The notes under the pieces are model-generated. The model was given only the letters and a program-made list of their open reading frames with translations, made no database searches and had not been told where the DNA came from. This document shows positions 18,955-28,200 of a DNA stretch of 44,983 nt, in pieces (the first letter of the stretch is position 1; each line of letters starts with the position of its first letter). Source of the stretch: Edaphobacter sp. GTDB taxonomy: Bacteria; Acidobacteriota; Terriglobia; Terriglobales; Acidobacteriaceae. The position numbers were made by a program, and so were the translations under genes. The DNA is taken from positions 1 to 44,983 of the forward strand of contig JAOAPF010000369.1 of NCBI GenBank assembly GCA_025462755.1, given 5' to 3'.

Positions 18955-19440
18955 ATGCCTACCCCCTTTGTACCAGTACCGAGCAAAGGCCAGATTCTCG
19001 GATCCGGCTGCACGCTTTCTATCCTTGGAATCACGGGGATCGTTCCTGCTGGGACCCCAGTTCCAGTCGGTGAATTGAGCGATTTCAAGTTTGCTTCGAT
19101 CAAGCGGTCCACCACCACGAACACCAACTTCGACAGCGGGAACGTGGTTCAGAAGCTTGGTACCACTCTCGACCTCGGCTCTCTGACCGGCACCTACAAC
19201 CGCGTCAGCAATAACGCGGGACAGTTGGCGCTCATTGCGGCTAACGCGAACGGTGCGGCCTACGATTTCACGCTCCAGTTGACGCCGAACCCACTGGCTG
19301 GTCAGACGACCACCGGAGATCTGTACAAGCTGTCGGGCATCGTGACTGAGGCCGGAGCGTTCGATCTCTCGCAGACCAAGGTTTCCAGCGCAACGTTCAG
19401 CATCGACCTGAACTCGATTCTGTTCACCGCCGGCAGCTAA
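18955..19440 (+). CDS. Major tail tube protein
   Basis: A 161-residue protein with a strong AGGAG ribosome site before ATG 18955. It is beta-rich, with the tail-tube pattern of an early VGELSDFKFASIKRSTTTNT segment and regular alternating strands to DLSQTKVSSATFSIDLNS at the end. The gene sits between the tail terminator and the assembly chaperone, the standard position in siphoviruses, and is followed by a hairpin that would favour its higher expression. The length is at the short end of the family, with no extra Ig-like domain. Confidence 0.75.
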   Translation: MPTPFVPVPSKGQILGSGCTLSILGITGIVPAGTPVPVGELSDFKFASIKRSTTTNTNFDSGNVVQKLGTTLDLGSLTGTYNRVSNNAGQLALIAANANGAAYDFTLQLTPNPLAGQTTTGDLYKLSGIVTEAGAFDLSQTKVSSATFSIDLNSILFTAGS

Positions 19441-19463
19441 TCGTTTCTCACCGCCGCATCCAC

Positions 19464-19489
19464 GGCCACCCAACGGGGTGGCCTCTCTT
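19464..19489 (+). terminator. Hairpin after the tail tube gene
   Basis: GGCCACCC (19464-19471) and GGGTGGCC (19476-19483) form a perfect 8-bp stem with a four-base loop, followed by TCTCTTC. A second overlapping stem (GGCCTC...GAGGCC) can also form. The T-run is weak, so it is probably a partial terminator or a transcript-stabilising structure between tail tube and chaperone. Confidence 0.5.
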
Positions 19490-19552
19490 CTGGGAGGCCA
19501 GTCGCTCTGGCCCTACTCGTATTCCACAAACACATAACGGAGACACACTCTG

Positions 19553-19942
19553 ATGGCAAAGCCTGAAAAGATCGCCGGCAATCCGGAGATTGACCCTACC
19601 CTTCCCAAGATTGAAATCAAGCTCGGCAAAGAGACCTTTTTTCTATGCTTCACCTTCGGCGCCTTGGCCCTCGCACAGAAGAACCTTCGCTCCATCGGCG
19701 TGGACTGCAACCTGCTGCACGCTCTTGACCTTTCAAGTCTGGACGCGAGCCAGCTCGTACCTTTGCTCTACGCGGCAATGATCTCGCATCAGCCGAAGAT
19801 CTCGGTCGACAAGGTGATCAGTCTAGTCACCATCGAGAATCTCGGACTGATCTTCGATGGCATCGCTCATGCATACGGCGCGTCACTCGCCGATCCATCT
19901 CCTGAGGATGTGAAGCCGGACCCCAACCAGCCGGAAGTGTAG
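19553..19942 (+). CDS. Tail assembly chaperone, upstream frame (gpG-like)
   Basis: A 129-residue product with a GGAGA ribosome site. It has the small alpha/beta form of the shorter tail chaperone: IEIKLGKETFFLCFTFGALA, then helices with SSLDASQLVPLLYAAM, and a Pro/Asp-rich end (DPSPEDVKPDPNQPEV). The family coats the tape measure protein during tail assembly. In the last 36 bases the -1 frame is open and continues into the second chaperone segment, so a fraction of ribosomes probably makes a longer fusion protein. A CCCC run at 19921-19924, just before the stop at 19940, is the candidate slip site. Confidence 0.75.
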   Translation: MAKPEKIAGNPEIDPTLPKIEIKLGKETFFLCFTFGALALAQKNLRSIGVDCNLLHALDLSSLDASQLVPLLYAAMISHQPKISVDKVISLVTIENLGLIFDGIAHAYGASLADPSPEDVKPDPNQPEV

Positions 19943-20304
19943 CCCCGGCGAGAGATCTCTGGCTTCACTTCTGGTCTGTCGCGCGCTACGACCTTCGACT
20001 CTCTGCCGATGAGTTTTACGCGATCACCCCGAAGCAACTCGACGCACTCCTGAAAAGACGAAAAAGCGACCTTCAAGGCCCAGAATTCATGCTGGCTCAA
20101 CTCACCAGTTGGGTGGCGAATACCGGGTTCAGAACGGCTGAGAAGCCGACCACCTGGAAGGACTTCTCCCCGACTCAGTGGTCTAAGAACGCCAAGACCG
20201 CTTCTTCCAAATTCAAACGCATTCGGATGACAAAGAAGCGTCGCCAGTCAATCTTCGAAAATCTCCGAGCAACTCTCGCACAAGTAGCAGTGGTGGTGAA
20301 GTAA
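19906..20304 (+). CDS. Tail assembly chaperone, -1 frameshift extension (gpGT-like)
   Basis: This frame is open from 19906 to the TAA at 20302-20304. It encodes a clearly protein-like segment from just after the upstream stop: LWLHFWSVARYDLRLSADEF, YAITPKQLDALLKRRK, then FMLAQLTSWVANTGFRTAEK. There is no ATG, GTG or TTG near its beginning; the first ATG is 20089, in the middle of the segment. That is the lambda G/GT arrangement, expressed by a -1 programmed frameshift from 19553. The shift must occur between 19906 and 19940. The fusion would be about 250 residues. The last codon overlaps the next start as TAATG. Confidence 0.7.
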   Translation, partial: GCEAGPQPAGSVAPARDLWLHFWSVARYDLRLSADEFYAITPKQLDALLKRRKSDLQGPEFMLAQLTSWVANTGFRTAEKPTTWKDFSPTQWSKNAKTASSKFKRIRMTKKRRQSIFENLRATLAQVAVVVK

Positions 20305-20810
20305 TGGCAGAGGACGGCTTTTCAATCAGTATCGAAGGACTTTCTGACCTCCAGGCGAAGCTAGACGACCTCAGCACGAAGGCCGCTGAAAGAGCAATAC
20401 GTGCTGCACTCAGAGCTGGAGCAGCCGTAGAACAAGCAGCGATCATTGAACGCGCCCCAGTCAAGGACGGCACCGGCGGAATGCTCCCCGAAGGTGCCCT
20501 CAAGAGTGACATCGTTGTGAAGATGACTCGCGATGAGCAGGGAACCATCCTAGCTGTTGTAGGCCCTGCAAAGCTCACTAAACACGTCGCACGATGGGTT
20601 GAATACGGGCATCGAAATGTCCGCGGTGGAGTATCCAGACTCCTCCGCAACGGCAAATCAAAGGGACCCGGATCCCAGATCGGCGATGTGCCGGCTCACC
20701 CCTTCATACGGCCGGCATACGAGGCCTCCCGCCAGGCAGTCGCCGACACCATCTGCACAACTCTCGCCACCGAGATAGAAGCTGCCTCCAAACGAAAAGG
20801 AAAGTCATAA
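20304..20810 (+). CDS. HK97 gp10-like head-tail/tail completion protein
   Basis: A 168-residue protein beginning FSISIEGLSDLQAKLDDLST, with the family's alternating amphipathic helix, then ALRAGAAVEQAAIIERAPVK with the conserved RAP segment. Towards the C-terminus comes the HKPHPF-like motif, here VPAHPFIRPAYEASR. HK97 gp10-family proteins sit near the neck of the tail. Its usual place is before the tail tube gene; here it lies between the chaperone and the tape measure, an unusual order. Both ends overlap neighbours as TAATG, so it belongs to the same tightly coupled operon. Confidence 0.8.
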   Translation: MAEDGFSISIEGLSDLQAKLDDLSTKAAERAIRAALRAGAAVEQAAIIERAPVKDGTGGMLPEGALKSDIVVKMTRDEQGTILAVVGPAKLTKHVARWVEYGHRNVRGGVSRLLRNGKSKGPGSQIGDVPAHPFIRPAYEASRQAVADTICTTLATEIEAASKRKGKS

Positions 20811-23020
20811 TGCCAGACGCCGCCGGTAGTGTAAATATCGTTCTATCGGTCAACAAAGCCAACTTCAGCGCTGCGATGGCGGAAGCACAGACACAGCTGG
20901 ACAAGTTTGCCGGCAAGACGAAGGAAGCCGGCCACGCTACCGTCACCAGCATGCAGGCCAGCTCGGCCGCTATCCGTGGACTGGAGAATCCTCTCGGTAA
21001 CAACCTCCGCGCGGTCGAGCGCTTTATCACCACCATCCCCGGTGTAGGTAAGGTGCTTCAGGCTGCGTTCCCGTTAGTCGGCGGGATCGCCTTCGGCGGA
21101 ATGATCGTTGAGATGGGTATGAAGGTAGCCGCCTTCATCGAAAAAGCCAACCAGATGCCGAAGGCCATTCAGCAGGGCTTCGCGTCCATGCACCTGGCTG
21201 CTGCGTCGACAAGTGACTCTCTAAAGCTCGCCAACGACAACCTTCAGAATTCGATAGACAAACTCCAGGGCAAGCCACAGAACAATCTGGCCATCCAGCT
21301 CGACGAGGCACGCGTCAAGGCCGACGAGCTCGCGAAGTCCCTGGAGAACGACGCCAAGGGATTCAAATCACTCCTTGAACAGAACAAGCTCACCGCCCTC
21401 GGCGGGCTACTCACCGGCAAGGCAGGTACCTCTAGCATCGCTGGTTCTGCCAACTTTGGCATGGACGAGATCGCACAGCTCGGCAAGGTCAACGCCTCTG
21501 CCGTACGCGATCACGGACCGGACAGCCCGGAAGCAAAGAAGGCTCTGAAGGATCTGTCCGACAAGCAGGCGTACTACCAGAAGTGGATCACCAGCAAGCT
21601 GTTCCTCGCCGACAATCCGCAATACGCGGTCGAGGGCGACGACGTCATGAGCGGTAATCAGGCCGCCAACCGGAATATCCTCCTCGGCTTCCGCGACGTC
21701 ATCAGTGACCAGCAGGGCAACCAGGCTGCGCAGGACAATAATGGCAAGCTCACCGCTCAGAATAAAGGTGCTGAAGCTGCACATGCCGCTGCACTCAAGG
21801 CTGCTGAGGCACGTAAGAAGGAAGCTGCCGAGTTCCTGACGAGCTTGGAAACTAACGCCAAATACCTGGAGATGGCTCAAAAGCAGGCAGAGTTAATCGC
21901 TAAGCTCAATCAGGAAGACAGCCTTTCGTTCTTCAAGACCAATGGTGTTTCTTCCGGCGACAACAAGTCCCTCGACGAAGCTGGCAAAGCTTCTCTCGCT
22001 CGTATCACCGCGATGCGTCAAAGCATCGAGCTGAATAAAGAGAACTCCGACGCTATCGCTGAGTCATCTCTACAGATGGCGGTGGCAACCGGACAGATCA
22101 CAAGGATGGACGCCGCGCGCGTCCTGGCGACGATGCACCAGAAGCAATACGCGGATGCACTGGCACAGCTACAGGACCAGGCTTCGTACATCAAGACCGA
22201 TCGTCAATACAACGGTCATGAAGAGGCTCGCCAGGCTGCACTCCTCGACAATGCAAACCGTCAGAGTGCTCTAGGCGCGGGTCGAAGCATTCAGGCAGCC
22301 CAGGACAGTCAGAACACGAATCCTGCGTCGTCCTCCGGCTTCGTCGGTGCAGGCGATGCGCTCGATGAGTTCGTCATCGCGTCTCGTGACGCGGCATCTC
22401 AGATGCGTGACTTGGTTGGCAACACGCTGTCCGGTCTCAATCAGCAACTCGTCGGCGCGATGTCCGGCCAACGGACTCAGTTTGGCAACTTCGGCGCGGG
22501 CATGTTCCGTTCCATAGCCAACACTGGTCTCCAGAAGGCTGAGGGCTCTGTCCTCGGCATGTTTGGGTTCGGTGGCGGCAAGATGGGCACCCAGGCGAAT
22601 CCCATGTGGACAAAGTCTGCGGACGGTGTAGCTTCGGCTGCTGGTGGTCTTCTGAGCAAGCTTGGTGGAACTTCCACCAGCAAGAGCGGGGGCTTTACCG
22701 GATTCTTGAGTGGGGTGCTCAACTCATTTATCCCCCATGCGGCTTCTGGTGGCTTCATAAATGGCCCCACTCTCGTAGGTGAGGACGGCCCTGAGTTGTT
22801 CTCCGGAACCGGGCAAATAACGCCGAACCACAAGCTTGTCAGTTCAGGCAGCACCGGCCACACCATCTATGTCGATGCGACCGGATCTACTGACCCGGCT
22901 CAGACCCGTGTTCAGGTAATGCGTGGGATTCAGGAAGCTGCTCCGCATATCGCGGCCAGCACGATCAGCTCTCAAAATCAAGATCGTCGACGTACACCGT
23001 CCTCTCAGCGGAAGTCATAA
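20810..23020 (+). CDS. Tail tape measure protein
   Basis: A 736-residue, Ala/Gln/Lys-rich, mostly helical protein, start overlapping the preceding stop. It has a hydrophobic segment at about residues 77-112 (VLQAAFPLVGGIAFGGMIVE onward) and long charged coiled-coil stretches. The C-terminal signature is AASGGFINGPTLVGEDGPEL followed by the GxIxP turn, diagnostic for siphovirus tape measure proteins. At the usual 1.5 angstrom per residue this would set a flexible tail of roughly 110 nm (inference). The gene appears intact. Confidence 0.9.
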   Translation: MPDAAGSVNIVLSVNKANFSAAMAEAQTQLDKFAGKTKEAGHATVTSMQASSAAIRGLENPLGNNLRAVERFITTIPGVGKVLQAAFPLVGGIAFGGMIVEMGMKVAAFIEKANQMPKAIQQGFASMHLAAASTSDSLKLANDNLQNSIDKLQGKPQNNLAIQLDEARVKADELAKSLENDAKGFKSLLEQNKLTALGGLLTGKAGTSSIAGSANFGMDEIAQLGKVNASAVRDHGPDSPEAKKALKDLSDKQAYYQKWITSKLFLADNPQYAVEGDDVMSGNQAANRNILLGFRDVISDQQGNQAAQDNNGKLTAQNKGAEAAHAAALKAAEARKKEAAEFLTSLETNAKYLEMAQKQAELIAKLNQEDSLSFFKTNGVSSGDNKSLDEAGKASLARITAMRQSIELNKENSDAIAESSLQMAVATGQITRMDAARVLATMHQKQYADALAQLQDQASYIKTDRQYNGHEEARQAALLDNANRQSALGAGRSIQAAQDSQNTNPASSSGFVGAGDALDEFVIASRDAASQMRDLVGNTLSGLNQQLVGAMSGQRTQFGNFGAGMFRSIANTGLQKAEGSVLGMFGFGGGKMGTQANPMWTKSADGVASAAGGLLSKLGGTSTSKSGGFTGFLSGVLNSFIPHAASGGFINGPTLVGEDGPELFSGTGQITPNHKLVSSGSTGHTIYVDATGSTDPAQTRVQVMRGIQEAAPHIAASTISSQNQDRRRTPSSQRKS

Positions 23021-23026
23021 CAAACT

Positions 23027-23374
23027 ATGAGCCAGATAAACGCAATACCACTCATCAGCAAACGCAAAAGGAAACCCGTGACAAAACAATCAGTCTGGGA
23101 ACAAGCCGGATCCAAACTCATCGTCGCTATCGTGGCGCCAATGATCGTCACGATACTCATGTCGGTTTTCGGTTGGGTTGCCTTCCGGGCGACCGTCGTG
23201 GAGAAGCTAGACACGTTGACTGGGACCGTCCAGGAGATAAAGAGAGGCATGGTCAGCAAGGACTATGTTGACGAATCTCTCCGTGGGCTCACCGAGCGTC
23301 TAGCTTCGGATGAGCGGGACATCACGCTGATTCGCACCCAGCTACATGACGACGAAGTCCGCGGCAAACACTAG
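23027..23374 (+). CDS. Small membrane-anchored coiled-coil protein
   Basis: A 115-residue protein with a basic N-terminus, one membrane span (about residues 32-52: LIVAIVAPMIVTILMSVFGW) and a C-terminal helical, coiled-coil-like region ending in alternating charges. Similar small proteins occur within tail or lysis regions of phages (XhlA-like layout reversed), where they may anchor tail or lysis factors. No specific family could be named. It follows the tape measure gene by six bases and the ATG is 23027. Confidence 0.6.
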   Translation: MSQINAIPLISKRKRKPVTKQSVWEQAGSKLIVAIVAPMIVTILMSVFGWVAFRATVVEKLDTLTGTVQEIKRGMVSKDYVDESLRGLTERLASDERDITLIRTQLHDDEVRGKH

Positions 23375-23431
23375 TCCACTCCCCCACACAACGAGCGTCC
23401 CGTGCGGCGACCTTAATCACTAGGAGCCCCC

Positions 23432-23554
23432 GTGATTGACCTCTTCTTCATTGCGCTCGGGATCTGTCTCTTCTACGGGATCTGGTCGCTGGCCCGTGAC
23501 CTCTTTCAGCTCACGCAATTGCTGAGGAGCAAGAAACCCCGCCGCCGCAAGTAA
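23432..23554 (+). CDS. 40-residue single-span membrane peptide
   Basis: A short frame with GTG 23432 preceded by TAGGAG (23421-23426). It encodes MIDLFFIALGICLFYGIWSL, then a polar helix and a strongly basic end (KKPRRRK). The hydrophobic N-terminal span, basic tail and good ribosome site support a real gene. No function is known; position and shape resemble tiny phage membrane proteins between tape measure and distal tail genes. Confidence 0.5.
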   Translation: MIDLFFIALGICLFYGIWSLARDLFQLTQLLRSKKPRRRK

Positions 23555-23584
23555 CTCCCACCGCTGCACCCCCGAAAGCAATCA

Positions 23585-24232
23585 ATGATCTCTCTCATCT
23601 CACTCAACGGGAATACCGTCGGCGTGGTCAGCCTACCTGCCTCCGCCGGGTCGCTCCAGTCCATCGATTGGAACTTCACTACCGCGGTGGCCACGGTAAC
23701 TTCGGTGTTCACCGGACAGGTTCAGGCGCAGCGTTGGCCTGGCGCCGACGCTCTCTCTGGTACGGCTACTCTCCCTCCTCTTACGCAGATCCAGGCCGAC
23801 CAGTGGATCAGCGCTCTGATGCAGATGCAGGGAATGAGCAACGCCTTCCAGCTCGGCGATCCCATGAAAAAGTCTCCTCGAGGCTCAGCATTGGGATCCC
23901 CTACGGCGGATGCATCAGTCGCAATGGTAGCGGGTGGACAGGTACTGCGTACGAAGGGCTGGACACCGTCACAGCTCAATCTTCTGTTGCCGGGTGACTA
24001 CTTGCAGATCGGCTTCCGTCTGCATCGTGTTCTCGACGGTGTCAATTCGGACAGTTCAGGAAAAGCTGCCATCAACATCTTTCCATCTCTACGCGAGCCG
24101 CCGTTAGACGGCCAAGCTCTCGCGCTATTCAATCCCGTTGGTCTGTTCCGGCTCGCCAGCAACAAAGTGACGTGGAGCAGCGGCGTCGATCACCTCACCC
24201 GCCTTTCATTTCAGTTCCAGGAATACCGGTAG
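23585..24232 (+). CDS. Distal minor tail protein
   Basis: A 215-residue beta-rich protein beginning MISLISLNGNTVGVVSLPAS. Within it are YQ-type strand patterns with RWPGADALSGTATLPPLTQI and a C-terminal VDHLTRLSFQFQEYR. It occupies the place of the distal tail protein (lambda gpM or Dit position) between the tape measure and hub genes. The assignment is from order and fold-like pattern, as I do not recognise a named domain. ATG 23585 has GAAAGCAATC upstream, a weak ribosome site. Confidence 0.6.
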   Translation: MISLISLNGNTVGVVSLPASAGSLQSIDWNFTTAVATVTSVFTGQVQAQRWPGADALSGTATLPPLTQIQADQWISALMQMQGMSNAFQLGDPMKKSPRGSALGSPTADASVAMVAGGQVLRTKGWTPSQLNLLLPGDYLQIGFRLHRVLDGVNSDSSGKAAINIFPSLREPPLDGQALALFNPVGLFRLASNKVTWSSGVDHLTRLSFQFQEYR

Positions 24233-24237
24233 ATCGC

Positions 24238-24789
24238 ATGAGCAGACAACTAGATTCCAACATGGCCGCGGCGGTGGCCACCGGCAATATCAGTCCGTTC
24301 TTTATGGCCATGCTGAGCTTCAAAACCCAGCAGCAATGGGTGTGGACGGGTGTCGGCACTCTCGTATGGAACTCGCAGCCATTTGTTGGTATCGGCTCGG
24401 CCGCAAAGATCGGGACCATTCAGGAAGGCGTTGACGTCCATGCGTATGGGACCACCGTTACACTCTCCGGCATTGACCCGGTTCTACTCGCCGAGTGCAT
24501 GACGGACATGGTTCCCGGTGCTCAGGCTACGTTGTGGTTTGGGTTGCTGGCAAACGGCGCAATAATCGGTTCGCCTTATCAGATATTCAACGGCACGATG
24601 GACCAGCCGATAGTCAGCTATGGCACGGACACCGTAAGCATCACTCTCGCGCTCGAGACGAGGATGCTTGACCTCTCCCGTGCAAGTAGCCGCCGATATA
24701 CCTCAGCTGACCAACGCCTATATCACCCGACCGACAGCTCCTTCGGGTGGGTTGAGTCACTGAACGACCAAGCCGACGTGTGGGGATAA
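24238..24789 (+). CDS. Minor tail protein (gpL-like position)
   Basis: The chosen start is ATG 24238, five bases after the previous stop. A longer frame from 24172 would run through the preceding gene. The 183-residue product starts MSRQLDSNMAAAVATGNISP and has strands typical of tail-tip proteins (VWTGVGTLVWNSQPFVGIGS; VSYGTDTVSITLALETRMLD). The ending is RRYTSADQRLYHPTDSSFGW, a His/Asp/Tyr-rich segment common in DUF2163-like or gpL-like tail proteins, where cysteines for iron-sulfur clusters are absent here. The role is inferred from position before the NlpC-like gene. Confidence 0.6.
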   Translation: MSRQLDSNMAAAVATGNISPFFMAMLSFKTQQQWVWTGVGTLVWNSQPFVGIGSAAKIGTIQEGVDVHAYGTTVTLSGIDPVLLAECMTDMVPGAQATLWFGLLANGAIIGSPYQIFNGTMDQPIVSYGTDTVSITLALETRMLDLSRASSRRYTSADQRLYHPTDSSFGWVESLNDQADVWG

Positions 24790-24798
24790 GGACAAGCA

Positions 24799-25254
24799 AT
24801 GCTGACGAAACACAAACATTGGCACACCCATGCCTTCGATCCATTCCTACGCGAAAGAGCAGACATGCCGTTTGTCTGGGGAAGCAATGACTGTGCTCTG
24901 TTCGCCGCCGACGCCATCCTCGCGAACACCGGTACCGATATCGCAGAGGATTTCCGCGGAAAGTACACGACTCAACTCGGCGCCCTCAAGACTATCCGTG
25001 AAGTAACTGGAGGAACATCGATTGCCGACGCCGCAGCCTACTGCGCCAACAAGCATGGACTTGTCGAGCACACTCATCCACTACTCGCCAAGCGAGGCGA
25101 CCTCGTGGTGATCGACAACTCCGGAACCCTTATCGCCGGTGTCGTCCACCTCAACGGTCACGACGTTGTATCAGTCTCCGAAACAGGACTTGTCCGCCTA
25201 CCCATCGCCGACCTCAACGGCAAGCCAAACGTAGTACGCGCCTGGAGTATCTAA
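24799..25254 (+). CDS. NlpC/P60-like tail peptidase (DUF6950-like)
   Basis: A 151-residue protein with the cysteine motif FVWGSNDCALFAADAI (Cys at about residue 32) and a downstream His in VVHLNGHDVVSVSE. This is the Cys-His arrangement of NlpC/P60-type peptidase folds found as the tail-tip gene of siphoviruses and gene transfer agents. It probably cuts peptidoglycan during DNA delivery or has only a structural role. It sits exactly where lambda gpK lies, just before the hub protein, with no bases between its stop and the next ATG. Confidence 0.75.
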   Translation: MLTKHKHWHTHAFDPFLRERADMPFVWGSNDCALFAADAILANTGTDIAEDFRGKYTTQLGALKTIREVTGGTSIADAAAYCANKHGLVEHTHPLLAKRGDLVVIDNSGTLIAGVVHLNGHDVVSVSETGLVRLPIADLNGKPNVVRAWSI

Positions 25255-28200
25255 ATGCCTAAAGCTCTTCAAGGTGCAGCATTAATTGCCGGTGCGGTTA
25301 TCCTTGATGCCGCAGCATTAGCTCTTGGTGGACCTCTCGCAGCCGCATGGGTTACGCAGTTGGAGGTATCCCTACTGGCTGGCGGCATCAGCATGGAAGC
25401 CGCCACAATAGCCAGTGCTCTGACCAGCAACCGTGGCATGAACATCACCACGCGTCAGGCTGCCGCCAACAGACAAATCATCTACGGTCAGCAGCGTGTC
25501 GGCGGCGTGACTATTTTCAAGTCAACCACCGGCTCCCACAAAGATCAGCTTAACTACTTGATCGTCGTCGCTGGTCACGTCTGTGACAGCATCGTAAATA
25601 TCTATCTCGACGGCCGGCAGGTTCATTTTGCTGGCGGTGTCGGCAACATCACGCGCAACGGTATCAACTTCGGCGGTGCTGCCAACGGAAACAGTTATAC
25701 CGGCCCAAACGGCGTTCAATATAACTTCGGCGGTCAGGTCTATTGCGAAGCTCGCTTCGGTGACCAGACCGAAGGTCAGAACACCACCACGCAAATAATG
25801 GGATCACTACGCGCCAATGATCCGACCTGGGATTACGACACCAACGGTAACTCACCGTGGGTAGCTGGCTGCACATATATCTATCTCAAGGTCGAGAACA
25901 ATCCATCACTTTTCCCAGGCGAGCCAGAGGTTCGCATTACCGTCAACGGTAAAAACGACATCTGGGATCCCCGGACTCAGACCTCTAAATTCACGACAAA
26001 CTGGGCGTTGATCGCTGCTGACATCATCACGGACACTCAGTTCGGTCTCGGTGACAACACTGTCAATCAATTGAACCTGATCTCAGCAGCCAACGTCTGC
26101 GACGAATCGGTGGCGTTTGCTGGTGCTGGTGGTGGAACTGAATCTCGCTACACCTGCAACTACCATTACGACACTTCGATGGCACCAGGTGATGCTCTGT
26201 CCGCTATCATGCCCGGTGCAAAGGGTAGCTACAGCCAAATTGGTGGACAGCATTATCTCTGGCCGGACTACTGGCATGGTCCTAGCTTCAGCTTCGGGGA
26301 ACAGCATCTCACCTCAACCTTCCAGTGGAAGCCATACCGAAGTGTTCCTGACCTCATCAACCGTGTTAACGGTACCTACATTGCCCCGACTTTCCCCTAC
26401 AACGTCGCTGGAAATCTGTATGACCGTAACGGATTTTACAATGGGCAAGCTCAAAACAACTTCTCTTTTGCCTTCCAACCCACCAACTTCCCGCAGTACG
26501 CACAGGATATTGCTCATGGCTATCCGTCGGATCAATGGCTGACGGCTGACGGCGGTCATCAGCACCCACTCGAGCTGTCCCTACAGTCGGTGTTGTCAAT
26601 CGGTCAGGCTCAACGCCTAGCAAAGCTTAACCTGATGCACAATCGCTTTCAGGGTGAAGGCACGCTTGAGATGGGCCTTTATGGCTATGTCATGCAGCCG
26701 AAGGATATCTTTCAGTTCACCTTTCCTCCGCTCGGTTGGACCAACAAACTGCTTGAAGTGGTGAGTTCAAGTCTTAGTGTGGTTGATGATCCGAATGGCG
26801 GTGCGCCAAGCATCCGCGTCACCTACAGTGTGCGTGAAACTGATCCGTCAGTCTACACATGGAGCACAGCGGAAGAGCTAACGGTTTACGCGGTCCCAGC
26901 TCTTCCTTCTCAGACTCCGCTGACTCCGGCACCGCCAACAAACATGGTTCTTACCTCTGGTGTTGCAACCGCCATCGTTCAACCGGATGGATCACTTGAA
27001 TCAGTCATTCAGATTGGGTTCAATACGCCACTGGATAATCTGGCCGTGCAGGTTCAGGTCCAGTATCAGTTGGTTGGAGCTAGCACATGGTTGTCCGCTC
27101 CTGCGATCGATATCAGTCTCAACCTTGGGTTGATCTCCGGTGTGATCGCTGGTCAGTCCTACAACGTCCAGATTCGCACGACTCGCGCCAGCGGTGTCTC
27201 ATCTGCTTGGGTTCAACAGCTCAACTACACGGTCAGCACGACGCCTTCGTTCCTCGGAACGCTGGGAGCGCAGATACCCACCATCACGGCCAACTCTCAG
27301 CTTGGTGGTACAGTTCCGGGCGAGATGATTGTCAATGCCAACTTTGCCAACGGTCTGACTGGATGGACAACTGTCGGGGTTGTAGCCGTTGATGCGAGCC
27401 AGCATAAGTTGGGTACACAATCAGCTCGTTCTCAGGGCGGTGGTGTCAGTCAGACTGTGGCCCTCGTTGCTGGGCACACCTATCTCTACCAGGGGTGGGT
27501 GATGACAGATGGTTCCGTTGTTGCTGGAGGTTCTCTGGGCGCGGGTTTGGGTTTTACTGACCCAGGCAGCCACATCACAATCCAGCGAGTGAACGGGACT
27601 GCGGCGAACCTGGGCAATCAGAATCCTGCGGCGTTACTTCCAGCAACGGGAGCCACGGCATGGACACTATTGCAGATGACCTTAATTGTCGCCGTTAGCG
27701 GGACCTACCAGGTTGGAACGGTGGATAACTATGGTTCCAGCGCGGTCAATGCGCATGCATGGTTCGATGGTCTATCACTGACGGATACCACTGGCGGCGC
27801 GGACATCACGGCGGCACAGCCGATTGTCTACACCGGCTCCAGTGAGTCCATCGTTCCCAACGGAAACTTCATACTCGGGAATACGCAGGGGTGGCAGATC
27901 GGTGGCTTCACCTATCAACCGAATGGGGGAGCTCAGCGAATCTTCAGCCCTGCCAACATAGGGTCCGCCTTCTCGCCAAGCTTCGGAGTTGTCCCTGGCC
28001 AAAAGTACCGCGTGACCTTCCTGCTCTATAACGGGTCAGGTTCCGGTGGGGTTTACCTGCGTATTGCGTATAGCGCTACCTACTTATCCGTTGTGCAGCC
28101 TATCGGTGGTAATGTCAACAACTTCACCGACCTTATGGCCAATGGAAGCGTCACCTTTACGCCCACAGTCTACTCATATGACTGGGTATGCCCGACGGGA

